From: Candidatus Methylophosphatis roskildensis
GTDB taxonomy: Bacteria > Pseudomonadota > Gammaproteobacteria > Burkholderiales > Rhodocyclaceae
DNA length: 64,000 nt
Assembly (NCBI GenBank): GCA_016708905.1
Contig: JADJEV010000004.1
Coordinates: 372,001 to 436,000 of the forward strand
Direction: 5' to 3'
Shown: positions 51,318 to 59,245 of the stretch, one piece after another
How the letters are laid out: every line of letters starts with the position of its first letter
Numbering within the stretch: position 1 is the first letter of the stretch
Made by a program: the position numbers and the translations under genes
The notes under the pieces: model-generated
The model's input: the letters and a program-made list of their open reading frames with translations, nothing else
The model's database searches: none
Told to the model about the DNA's origin: nothing

Positions 51318-51373
51318 TGCTTTCGCCGGTGTAAACAATAGGCGGCGACCGTCACGACCATCACCACTGTCAC
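51318..51373 (-). repeat. Left inverted repeat of the HEPN cassette, with iteron-like array B
   Basis: Read on the minus strand, these 56 bp begin with three 9-mers (GTGACAGTG, GTGATGGTC, GTGACGGTC) and end with TATTGTT and AAAGCA. The right copy at 52008-52063 is the same length in the opposite orientation. The two match at 43 of 56 positions by eye. Confidence 0.6.
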
Positions 51374-51444
51374 ACCGGGCGAACGACATCCTCAAAACAA
51401 TCGTCACCATCAAGGGTCTCGAGACCCGCAGTCAGGAGCAAGCA

Positions 51445-51996
51445 ATGAGCGACGATCAGTACAACATTTTCACCGAGCCACCAGACGAGCTCGGGGAGTA
51501 CGAGTTTCACTTTGGAACGTTCGCGGTCGGCGCGGGAGGCATGAATGAATTCGAAGTGGCCCGTGCATTTGGCGAAGCAGCCGACCGACTTCTGGCTACG
51601 GCGGCCGAGCGGCGCGAATCGTGGGAGGCCGCCTATCCGATCCTGTTTTGCTACCGGCACGCCCTTGAGTTGTATCTCAAAGCGCTCATGCCTAATGAAA
51701 GGCATGGCCACAGGCTGGGTGATTTGGCAAAGTCCTTGAAGCCACATATCGAAAGCAGATATCCGGCAGATCAGGTCAGTTGGCTTCTTGATCGGATTGC
51801 AGAATTCGACCGGCTTGACCCGAAGTCCACGGTGTTTCGCTACCCTGACGGCGCGCATTCATCCTACAAGGCAGGCGCTGCGCCAGATCCGGAGACGTGG
51901 GTTGATTTCAGCCGCTTGCAGCGGTCAGCTCACAAGATGTTCCAGGGCTTCGAGCGTATTCGACTGCACCTTCTGGACTCAGACCTGCACCGCTGA
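51445..51996 (+). CDS. HEPN-like protein
   Basis: A 183-residue helical protein. WEAAYPILFCYRHALELYLK with the following Ala-Leu-Met is the helix that marks many HEPN-domain proteins (compare AbiU/AbiV-like). RYPDGAHSSYKAGAAPDPET lies in the second half. The canonical RxxxxH nuclease motif is not obvious, so catalytic activity is uncertain. GGAG (51434-51437) precedes the ATG. It stands alone between two inverted 56-bp repeats. Confidence 0.6.
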   Translation: MSDDQYNIFTEPPDELGEYEFHFGTFAVGAGGMNEFEVARAFGEAADRLLATAAERRESWEAAYPILFCYRHALELYLKALMPNERHGHRLGDLAKSLKPHIESRYPADQVSWLLDRIAEFDRLDPKSTVFRYPDGAHSSYKAGAAPDPETWVDFSRLQRSAHKMFQGFERIRLHLLDSDLHR

Positions 51997-52007
51997 TCAG
52001 TCCGACC

Positions 52008-52063
52008 GTGACAGTTGTGACGGTGGTGATGGTCACCGCATATTGTTATGGTCGGGCAAAGCA
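52008..52063 (+). repeat. Right inverted repeat of the HEPN cassette, with iteron-like array C
   Basis: It begins 12 bases after the HEPN-like stop with GTGACAGTT, GTGACGGTG and GTGATGGTC, then CACCGC-type spacer, TATTGTT and, at the end, CAAAGCA. TATTGTT could double as a -10 element. Confidence 0.6.
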
Positions 52064-52496
52064 GTGATGCCCCAGGCGAAAGGGGTCCTTCCTTCCCGAA
52101 TCGCAATGCGGGGGGCGCGAGCGCAGCATTGCGCCACGGTCCGACCAGAAAACAAGGTTTGCAGGGTTTGCGGTTCGCACCTGGCGGTGTGGGCCATCGG
52201 GCCGAATGCCGCGTCAGCGCGGGCGTGCGCGGGATGGCGGCAACGCAGAATGTGCGAACCCGGGTGCGTACCCGGTTTGCAGGTTTGCACCCCGGCCACA
52301 CGAAAACGGCCAGGGACGAAAACTCAATGCTGGTGCGGGGTTGCGGCTGATTTGCCGCCTGAATTGCAGAAATCGGCCCACGAGCGAACCAGATTCGGTG
52401 ACCGTGGAAAGGGCAGTACTGGCGGGGGCATGCGACCCTTGATGGTCAAAAACCGGGCAAAACGGTGAGGGTGTGCAGAAGCGCGATGAACACCGT
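52064..52496 (+). other. Non-coding stretch of the island
   Basis: No gene with a start signal was found; the open frames have unlikely composition. It includes related short runs such as GGTTTGCAGGGTTTGCGG (from about 52155) and CGGTTTGCAGGTTTGCACC (from about 52272), and the inverted pair GGTTCGCAC/GTGCGAACC. These repeats may belong to a replication or transfer origin. Confidence 0.35.
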
Positions 52497-52591
52497 CTGA
52501 CGCATCGGACACATCTCTACGTAACTCTCTATACGCGTGCGCGTGTGCGCGCCTCACGGGAAGTTACGACAACCTGTGTCCGATGCGTCAG
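52497..52591. repeat. 95-bp interrupted palindrome with alternating purine-pyrimidine centre
   Basis: Perfect 17-bp outer arms CTGACGCATCGGACACA (52497-52513) and its complement (52575-52591). Inner 7-bp arms CGTAACT (52520-52526) and AGTTACG (52562-52568) share the same centre. The middle, around CGCGTGCGCGTGTGCGCGC, is nearly pure alternating purine-pyrimidine. It lies in a non-coding gap. Confidence 0.75.
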
Positions 52592-52645
52592 AAGCGCCTG
52601 GGTATCGGCAATGGCCTCCAGAAACTGAACACCCTTGGCGACAGA

Positions 52646-53131
52646 TCACACCACCCTGTACACCCGTTCGCCGCTGTTGTTATGCGCTAGCACCACGTTC
52701 AGCCCCAGCTTCTTGCGCAGCATCCCGGAAATCGTGCCGCGCACGGTGTGCGGCTGCCAGCCGGTGGCCAGCATCAGCTGCAGGCTGGTCGCACCCTGGG
52801 GGTGGCGCAGCGCCACGACCATCGCGGCGAGTTTGGTGCTGGGGCGCACCGGGATGCCCTCCAGAAGTTGGAGGTCGTCGGTGGTGTCCATCGGCTGGAC
52901 GTCATCCGGCGGTGCTGGTCGCTGCCGGCCGATGGCCGCGTAGCCTGCGTCGGTCAACTGGTGGCCGCTGTCTGCAGGCTCGATCCACCCGCGCTCCAGC
53001 AGTGCAGTCAGCACCTTGGCCCGAGCGCCGCCGCGCAGCGTGTCAGGCGGGATCACTCGCCCATCAGGACGGCGGGCGGCAGTGCGCAGCAGCAGGGCTT
53101 GGGCTGGGGAGAGTTTGGGCAGGGTTTCCAT
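52646..53131 (-). CDS. DUF3489 protein
   Basis: A 161-residue protein. The C-terminal 70 residues, TKLAAMVVALRHPQGATSLQ through LMLATGWQPHTVRGTISGML to RKKLGLNV, are the DUF3489 winged-helix-like signature. The N-terminal half is a second HTH-like domain (LSPAQALLLRTAARRPDGRV). This family is common in serine-recombinase islands. The ATG at 53131 was chosen over 53146 because it begins the conserved segment. Confidence 0.82.
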   Translation of the reverse strand: METLPKLSPAQALLLRTAARRPDGRVIPPDTLRGGARAKVLTALLERGWIEPADSGHQLTDAGYAAIGRQRPAPPDDVQPMDTTDDLQLLEGIPVRPSTKLAAMVVALRHPQGATSLQLMLATGWQPHTVRGTISGMLRKKLGLNVVLAHNNSGERVYRVV

Positions 53132-53142
53132 CGCCGCCGCCC

Positions 53143-53346
53143 TCACTTGGCCTGGGCGTCGAAGTTCGCCAGCAACTCATCCAGCGCCTGATCCACCCGC
53201 CCGAGGTCACCGACGTGGCCCCAGTGGATGGCGTCCGGGACGTGGCCGAAGTGGTCGTCGACCAGTTGCCGCAGGGCCTCGATCTTGTCGAGGATCAGCG
53301 GCAGGCGCTGCAGGTAGGTGTCGAGGGCGGTGGACTGGGTGGTCAC
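53143..53346 (-). CDS. Small conserved island protein
   Basis: A protein of about 67 residues (ALDTYLQRLPLILDKIEALR, then QLVDDHFGHVPDAIHWGHVG). The GTG at 53346 follows CGGAG and is preferred to an ATG at 53379, which has no ribosome-binding site. It ends 11 bases before the DUF3489 start and is probably co-transcribed. Function unknown. Confidence 0.55.
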   Translation of the reverse strand: MTTQSTALDTYLQRLPLILDKIEALRQLVDDHFGHVPDAIHWGHVGDLGRVDQALDELLANFDAQAK

Positions 53347-53489
53347 GGTGGGCTCCGGGTTGATTGATGACGCCACCATTCACGCGCTGGACGATCAAGA
53401 AGCCAAGCTTTTGTTCATCAAAATCTGGCTGCAGTTGTGCCACATTGATAAGATGAAGGTCTTAGGCCATGCCGATCAGGACATCCGAT

Positions 53490-53813
53490 ATGAAGCGCTG
53501 CGTTGTCGGTATTCGTCGCCCTGGTGAATCGCAGGGCGCAGTTGCTCAAAAAGATGTGCCGACGGTCTGGTTTCCGTCGATGGCCACCATGGCTGCGGTG
53601 CTGTCGGAGGACAACCAATCCCTGCTGCGCCTCATCCGTGACAAGCGGCCCAAGTCGTTGACTGAGTTGGCGGAGCTCACCGGGCGCCAGGTACCGAATC
53701 TGTCGCGCACGTTGCGGATGATGGAAAGCTATGGCTTGGTGGCACTGAAGAAGAACGTACGCGAAATCGAGCCGATGGCGCTGGCGACCAGTTTCAAGAT
53801 TCTTATTGATTGA
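53490..53813 (+). CDS. Winged-helix regulator (HVO_A0114/MarR-like)
   Basis: A 107-residue DNA-binding protein. TVWFPSMATMAAVLSEDNQS leads into LIRDKRPKSLTELAELTGRQ, a clear winged helix, followed by VPNLSRTLRMMESYGLVALK. The family often accompanies toxin or restriction modules as a transcriptional regulator. The ATG at 53490 has AGGA at a good distance; an ATG at 53469 would add seven residues. It lies 9 bases ahead of hsdR, so it likely controls the defence operon. Confidence 0.75.
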   Translation: MKRCVVGIRRPGESQGAVAQKDVPTVWFPSMATMAAVLSEDNQSLLRLIRDKRPKSLTELAELTGRQVPNLSRTLRMMESYGLVALKKNVREIEPMALATSFKILID

Positions 53814-53822
53814 GGGGCGAAT

Positions 53823-56237
53823 ATGAAGGGGGAGGCAATGCGAGATGGCGTGATCACCGAAGCAGACACCTGCCGCGAATTCGTCACGCCCCGATTGGTC
53901 GAAGCTGGCTGGGGCACCGCTCCACACGCCATTGGTGAGCAGCGCACTTTCACCAACGGTCGCATCATCGTGGCTGGGGGCAAGGTGCGGCGCGGCAAGC
54001 AGAAGCGGGCCGACTACTTGCTGTACCACCGGCGCGACTACCCCTTGGCCGTGGTGGAGGCCAAAGAGATTGGTCTCCCCGCCGTAACCGGTGTGCAGCA
54101 GGCTCGCGAGTACGCTGAGATCCTCGGCCTCAAGTTCGCTTACGCGACCAATGGCCACCGCATCATCGAGATCGACTACACCACCGGCACCGAGCGCGAG
54201 GTTGATCGCTATGCCACGCCCGATGAACTGTTTGCCCGCCTTTCAGCCGCCACCCATCTGCCCCAAGACGCTGCTGCACATGTGCTGGAGCCATTCAATC
54301 TGATCTCCGGCAAGGTGCCGCGCTATTACCAGCAGATCGCCATCAATCGGGTGATCGAAGCGATCCTGCTGGGGCAGAAACGCATCCTGGCCACGCTGGC
54401 AACTGGCACCGGCAAGACCTGCGTCGCCTTCCAGATCTGCTGGAAGTTGTGGAACAGCCGCTGGAACCGAACCGGGGAATACCGTCGCCCGAAGATTTTG
54501 TTCCTGGCTGACCGCAACATCCTGGTGGACGACCCGATGGCCAAGATGTTCGCTCCCTTTGGCGATGCTCGGCACAAGATTGCTGGTGGCGACACCAGCC
54601 AAAGCCGGGATATGTATTTCGGCATCTACCAGGCGCTGACCACTGCCAGCGCAGATGTGTTCCGGCAGTACCGTCCTGACTTTTTCGATCTCATCATCAT
54701 CGATGAATGCCACCGGGGCTCCAGCCGTGACGAAAGTGCTTGGCGCGCGGTGCTCGACTATTTCGAGCCCGCAGTCCAGTTCGGCATGACCGCCACGCCG
54801 CTGCGCGAGGAATCGCGCGACAGTTACGAATACTTCGGCAACCCGGTCTACACCTACAGCCTGCGCCAAGGCATCGATGATGGTTTTCTGGCCCCATATC
54901 GCGTGCACCGCGTCATCACAACGGTCGATGCTGCAGGCTGGCGGCCCAGCAAGGATGAGTTGGACCGTTATGGTCGCGAAGTCCCCGACGACGAGTACCA
55001 GACCAAGGATTTCGAGCGTGTCGTGGCCCTTCGTTCCCGTACAAGGGCGATGGCGAGGCATCTGACCGACCTGCTCAAAGGCACCGACCGCTTCGCCAAA
55101 ACGCTGATTTTCTGCGTCGATCAGGAACACGCGGCCGAGATGCGGCAGGAGTTGCTCAACCTGAACAGCGACCTCGTCAAACAGTATCCCGATTACGTAT
55201 GCCGTGTGACAGCCGATGAAGGCGCCATTGGCCTTACCCATCTGTCGCACTTCCAGGACGTGGACAAGCCCACGCCCGTCATCCTGACTACGTCTCAACT
55301 TCTGACCACCGGTGTGGATGCCGAGATGGTCAAGAACGTGGTGCTGGCGCGCGTCGTGGGCTCCCGATCCGAGTTCAAGCAAATCGTCGGTCGCGGCACT
55401 CGACTCAAGGTCGATTACGGCAAGGAATACTTCAACATCATCGACTTCACCGGTACTGCCACCAGTCACTTTGCCGATCCGGACTTCGATGGTGATCCAG
55501 CGCGGATCGAAGAGGTGACCATTGATGAGGCCGGCGAACAGGTGGGTATCACCGAGGCTGAGGTTGAAGCGCCGCAAGAAGATGTGCCGGTGGAGTACGA
55601 GCTTCCCGAGGAGCAGATCGGCCCAGACACTGGCACTATCATCATCGAGCCACCTGTCGAGCCCCGCAAGTTCTACATCGACGGCGGTGAGGTCGAAGTC
55701 ATCGGCCACTTGGTCTATGACCTCGACACCGATGGCAAAAAGCTGCAGGTGGTGAAGTACACCGACTATTCTGGCCGCGCCGTGCGCACGCTTTATCCCA
55801 CGCGCGAGGCACTGCAATCGGCCTGGGCCAACCCCGATACCCGCTCTGAAGTGCTGCGCGACCTGACTGAACGCGGCATCAGCTTCGCGGAGCTTGCCAG
55901 CAGCAGTGACCAGCCTGACGCAGATCCCTTTGACCTGCTGTGCCATCTGGCCTGGAATGCGCCACTGCTGACCCGCCGCCAGCGTGCCGAAGCCGCCAAG
56001 CGCAAGACGCAAGACCTGTTCGCCCAGCACGGTGATACAGCCCGCGAAATCCTCACACTGCTGCTCGATCGTTACATCGAGCGCGGCATCCTGCAATTCA
56101 ATGCGCTGTCCGAGCTGATGAAGGTCCAGCCCTTCGACCGCTACGGTAGTCCTTCCGAGATCGCCACCCGTCACTTCGGTGGTGTGCGCGGCATGAAGGA
56201 CGCTGTCTCAAGGCTGCAGACCGCGCTATACCAATAA
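53823..56237 (+). CDS. hsdR: Type I restriction enzyme, R subunit (EcoEI type)
   Basis: An 804-residue motor and nuclease subunit. The PD-(D/E)xK site is RADYLLYHRRDYPLAVVEAK (about 62-82). The SF2 motor has Walker A ATLATGTGKTCVAF (about 190-200), the DEAH-type DECH in DLIIIDECHRGSS and GMTATPLREES, with motif VI in QIVGRGTRLKVD. The C-terminal EcoEI_R_C-like helical domain (about 640-800) binds the methylase core. GAGGGGCGA precedes the ATG at 53823. Everything appears intact. Confidence 0.95.
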   Translation: MKGEAMRDGVITEADTCREFVTPRLVEAGWGTAPHAIGEQRTFTNGRIIVAGGKVRRGKQKRADYLLYHRRDYPLAVVEAKEIGLPAVTGVQQAREYAEILGLKFAYATNGHRIIEIDYTTGTEREVDRYATPDELFARLSAATHLPQDAAAHVLEPFNLISGKVPRYYQQIAINRVIEAILLGQKRILATLATGTGKTCVAFQICWKLWNSRWNRTGEYRRPKILFLADRNILVDDPMAKMFAPFGDARHKIAGGDTSQSRDMYFGIYQALTTASADVFRQYRPDFFDLIIIDECHRGSSRDESAWRAVLDYFEPAVQFGMTATPLREESRDSYEYFGNPVYTYSLRQGIDDGFLAPYRVHRVITTVDAAGWRPSKDELDRYGREVPDDEYQTKDFERVVALRSRTRAMARHLTDLLKGTDRFAKTLIFCVDQEHAAEMRQELLNLNSDLVKQYPDYVCRVTADEGAIGLTHLSHFQDVDKPTPVILTTSQLLTTGVDAEMVKNVVLARVVGSRSEFKQIVGRGTRLKVDYGKEYFNIIDFTGTATSHFADPDFDGDPARIEEVTIDEAGEQVGITEAEVEAPQEDVPVEYELPEEQIGPDTGTIIIEPPVEPRKFYIDGGEVEVIGHLVYDLDTDGKKLQVVKYTDYSGRAVRTLYPTREALQSAWANPDTRSEVLRDLTERGISFAELASSSDQPDADPFDLLCHLAWNAPLLTRRQRAEAAKRKTQDLFAQHGDTAREILTLLLDRYIERGILQFNALSELMKVQPFDRYGSPSEIATRHFGGVRGMKDAVSRLQTALYQ

Positions 56238-56252
56238 CGAGAACCGCATCCA

Positions 56253-58085
56253 ATGGCCAAATCTTCCACCGCGGGCGAGAAAAAGACCCGTGCGCCACGC
56301 AAAGCCAAGGCACCGCTCACCACCCGTGAAAACCTGTCGGCCCTGATCGGTAGCGCCCGCAAAATCCTGCGCAAGGACAAGGGCCTCAATGGCGACGTGG
56401 ATCGTCTGCCCTTGCTCACCTGGGTGATGTTCCTCAAGTTCCTCGACGACCTTGAAGCGGTTCATGAGGAGGAAGCCGAGCTCGATGGTAGGCGCTACCA
56501 GCCCATCATCGAAGCTCCTTATCGATGGCGCGACTGGGCCGCCCGTGATGACGGCATCACCGGTGATGAGCTGCTGGCGTTCATCAGCCAGGAAGCAGCC
56601 ATCCGTGTCGATGGCACGGTCGGCAAGGGCCTGTTTGCCTACTTGCGTGGCCTGGCTGGAGACGGAGAAAAGGGCAGCCAGCGCGAAGTCATCGCCAACG
56701 TGTTCAAGGGCGTGCAGAACCGCATGGTCAGCGGCTACCTGCTGCGCGACATCATCAACAAGATCAACGGCATCCACTTCAGCGCCAGCGAAGAAATCCA
56801 CACTCTCTCGCACCTGTACGAGTCGATGCTGCGCGAAATGCGCGATGCCGCTGGCGATTCCGGTGAGTTCTATACCCCGCGCCCGGTCGTACGCTTCATG
56901 GTGCAGGTTACCGACCCGTGCCTGGGTGAGACGGTGCTCGACCCGGCCTGTGGCACCGGCGGCTTTCTGGTCGAGGCCTATGACCACATCGCGCCGCATG
57001 TCAGCAGGCCCGACCAACGCCGGGTACTGCAGCAGAACACCCTGTTCGGTCAGGAGGCCAAGCCGCTGCCCTACATGCTGGTGCAGATGAATCTGTTGCT
57101 GCACGGCCTGGAAGCCCCGCAGATTGCCTATGGCAACACGCTCGAGCGCCGGGTCAATGAGATCGGCCACAGCGAGCGGGTGGACGTCATCCTCACCAAC
57201 CCGCCCTTCGGCGGCGAGGAAGAGGCCGGCATCAAGGCCAACTTCCCGCCCAATATGCAAACGGCGGAAACCGCGCTGCTGTTCCTGCAGTACATCATGC
57301 GCAAGCTGCGCGTGGCCGGTGCGCCCGTGCCGGGTGGCAAACCGGCCGAGCGTGGTGGCCGTGCCGCCGTGGTCGTGCCCAATGGCACGCTGTTTGGCGA
57401 CGGCATCAGCGCCGTCATCAAGGAGGAAATGCTCAAGGAGTTCAAGCTCCACACCATCGTGCGCCTGCCGCAAGGCGTGTTCGCGCCTTACACCGATATC
57501 CCGGCCAACCTGCTGTTTTTCGAGCGCGGCGGCCCCACCGACACCATCTGGTACTACGAACTGCCGTTGCCGGAAGGGCGCAAGAAGTACAGCAAGACCG
57601 CGCCCCTGCAGTTTGAGGAATTTGCCCCCGCCCTGGCGTGGTGGAACGCCCGCGAGGAAGGTCCGCAGGCCTGGAAAGTGGATTTCGTGGTCAAACGTGC
57701 CGCCGCCGTTGAGGCCGCCACGCCGCTCTGGCAACGGGCGGAAAGCGAACGCAATGCCGCCATCGCGCTGGGCAAGCCTATTCGTGAGTTGGAGCAGGCC
57801 GTTCAGGCAGCTGCCAATGGCCAGAAGGTCGAGCTGCAAGACCGCCTGAAGGCGCTCAAGAGCGAGCAACACACCCACGAACAGGCTGCCAAGTCCGCTC
57901 AGGCCGAAGGCGATGCGCTGTACTGGCCCATTTACAACCTGGACATCAAGAACCCGAATGCCAAGGCCGGGCTGGAACACGCCGATCCAAATGACCTGAT
58001 TGCCGCCATGCGCAGCCATGAGGTCGAGGTGATGCGGCTGCTGGGTGAGATCGAGGCCCTGGTTAGCGTTGAGGGTCACGAATGA
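56253..58085 (+). CDS. hsdM: Type I modification methylase, M subunit
   Basis: A 610-residue N6-adenine methyltransferase. The N-terminal HsdM_N helix bundle (LSALIGSARKILRKDKGLNG) is followed by the methylase with SAM motif I VLDPACGTGGFLVEAY (about 231-246) and the catalytic NPPF in VDVILTNPPFGGEEEAG. The C-terminus is a coiled coil (about 500-560, with ERNAAIALGKPIRELEQAVQ). It starts 15 bases after hsdR and overlaps hsdS by 4 bases. It protects host DNA and forms the M2S core. Confidence 0.95.
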   Translation: MAKSSTAGEKKTRAPRKAKAPLTTRENLSALIGSARKILRKDKGLNGDVDRLPLLTWVMFLKFLDDLEAVHEEEAELDGRRYQPIIEAPYRWRDWAARDDGITGDELLAFISQEAAIRVDGTVGKGLFAYLRGLAGDGEKGSQREVIANVFKGVQNRMVSGYLLRDIINKINGIHFSASEEIHTLSHLYESMLREMRDAAGDSGEFYTPRPVVRFMVQVTDPCLGETVLDPACGTGGFLVEAYDHIAPHVSRPDQRRVLQQNTLFGQEAKPLPYMLVQMNLLLHGLEAPQIAYGNTLERRVNEIGHSERVDVILTNPPFGGEEEAGIKANFPPNMQTAETALLFLQYIMRKLRVAGAPVPGGKPAERGGRAAVVVPNGTLFGDGISAVIKEEMLKEFKLHTIVRLPQGVFAPYTDIPANLLFFERGGPTDTIWYYELPLPEGRKKYSKTAPLQFEEFAPALAWWNAREEGPQAWKVDFVVKRAAAVEAATPLWQRAESERNAAIALGKPIRELEQAVQAAANGQKVELQDRLKALKSEQHTHEQAAKSAQAEGDALYWPIYNLDIKNPNAKAGLEHADPNDLIAAMRSHEVEVMRLLGEIEALVSVEGHE

Positions 58086-59245
58086 AGGCGTGGCCCAAAG
58101 TTTCCCTGGGCGAGTTGCTGCGGCGCTCCGACGAGACGGCGGCGCTCGACCCGGAGGCCGAATACCACGAGGTGACGATCAAGCTTTGGGGCAAAGGCGT
58201 CGTCAGTCGTGGCAAGGTTTGTGGCAGCGACGTCGTTTCGGTTCGCCGTGTCGTTCGCGCCAACCAACTGATCCTGTCCAAGATCGATGCGCGCAATGGC
58301 GCGATTGGCTTGGTGCCACCCGAACTTGACGGAGCCATCGTCAGCAACGACTTTCCTTCATTCGATTTTCGTGACCCAGACGAGTGCAGCGCGGAATTCA
58401 TGGGCTGGCTGGTGCGCTCGTCGCCCTTCGTGGAGCTGTGCAAGTCTGCCAGTGAAGGCACCACCAACCGCGTGCGCATCAAGGAAGATCGGTTCCTCGA
58501 TCAGCAAATCGCGATTCCACCGCTGGCCGAACAGCAAGTCATCGTGGCCCGCCTCGACGCGCTTACCGAGAAAACCCGGCAGGTTGAAGCGCATCTGGAT
58601 GCTGTCGAGCGCGACGCCGAGCATCTGCTGGCGCTGCGTTTCCGCGATGCCATCGCCGAAGCACCGCTGCGGCCGATGGCGGCGGCGGCACCACTGGTGC
58701 GTCGGGAACAGGCCATCGACCTGAAAGGCAGCTATCCGGAACTCGGCATCCGATCTTTCGGCAAGGGCACCTTCCACAAGCCGCCGCTTTCTGGCAGTGA
58801 GGTCGGCACAAAGCGCCTGTACCGCATCGAACCGGGCGATCTGATGTTCTCCAACGTGTTCGCCTGGGAAGGCGCCATCGCCATCGCACAGCCGGCAGAT
58901 GCGGGCCGCTTCGGTTCCCACCGCTTCATCACCTGCAAAGCCAACCCGGAACTGACGACGGCTGAATTCCTGCGCTACTACTTCTTGACCGGCGAAGGAA
59001 TGCTCAAGATTGGCGACGCATCCCCCGGTGGTGCTGGCCGCAACCGCACGCTGGGGCTCGATAAGCTGATGGCCATCGAAGTGCCCATGCCCTCGCCGGC
59101 CGTTCAGCAAACCTTCGACCGCCTTCAAGCCGAGATCGCCGCCTTGAAGGCTAAACACACTGCAATTCGCAAAGCCAACGCCGCACTGATCCCGGCGACG
59201 CTGGAACGGGTGTTTGGCGTCGAACCCAACGGAGCTCGCCAATGA
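58082..59245 (+). CDS. hsdS: Type I specificity subunit
   Basis: A 387-residue HsdS. Two target-recognition domains (about 8-155 and 205-345) each end in a conserved helix: QIAIPPLAEQQVIVARLDAL and IEVPMPSPAVQQTFDRLQAE. The spacer coiled coils EKTRQVEAHLDAVERDAEHL and AALKAKHTAIRKANAALIPA set the gap between half-sites. The target cannot be read from sequence. Its start and stop both form ATGA overlaps with its neighbours. Confidence 0.93.
   Translation: MKAWPKVSLGELLRRSDETAALDPEAEYHEVTIKLWGKGVVSRGKVCGSDVVSVRRVVRANQLILSKIDARNGAIGLVPPELDGAIVSNDFPSFDFRDPDECSAEFMGWLVRSSPFVELCKSASEGTTNRVRIKEDRFLDQQIAIPPLAEQQVIVARLDALTEKTRQVEAHLDAVERDAEHLLALRFRDAIAEAPLRPMAAAAPLVRREQAIDLKGSYPELGIRSFGKGTFHKPPLSGSEVGTKRLYRIEPGDLMFSNVFAWEGAIAIAQPADAGRFGSHRFITCKANPELTTAEFLRYYFLTGEGMLKIGDASPGGAGRNRTLGLDKLMAIEVPMPSPAVQQTFDRLQAEIAALKAKHTAIRKANAALIPATLERVFGVEPNGARQ

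Noticed and set aside
51788..52468. 226-codon open frame running from the HEPN-like gene into the non-coding gap
   Set aside because: It overlaps the HEPN-like gene in another frame and crosses the right inverted repeat. Its composition is not protein-like.
53318..53527. 69-codon plus-strand open frame before the winged-helix gene
   Set aside because: It overlaps the opposite-strand 53143 gene and the better-supported regulator start. Its sequence has no recognised pattern.
54243..56174. 643-codon minus-strand open frame opposite hsdR
   Set aside because: It is a shadow of hsdR, whose helicase and nuclease motifs are in the plus frame.
56226..58079. 617-codon minus-strand open frame opposite hsdM
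   Set aside because: It is a shadow of hsdM; the plus frame has the SAM and NPPF motifs.
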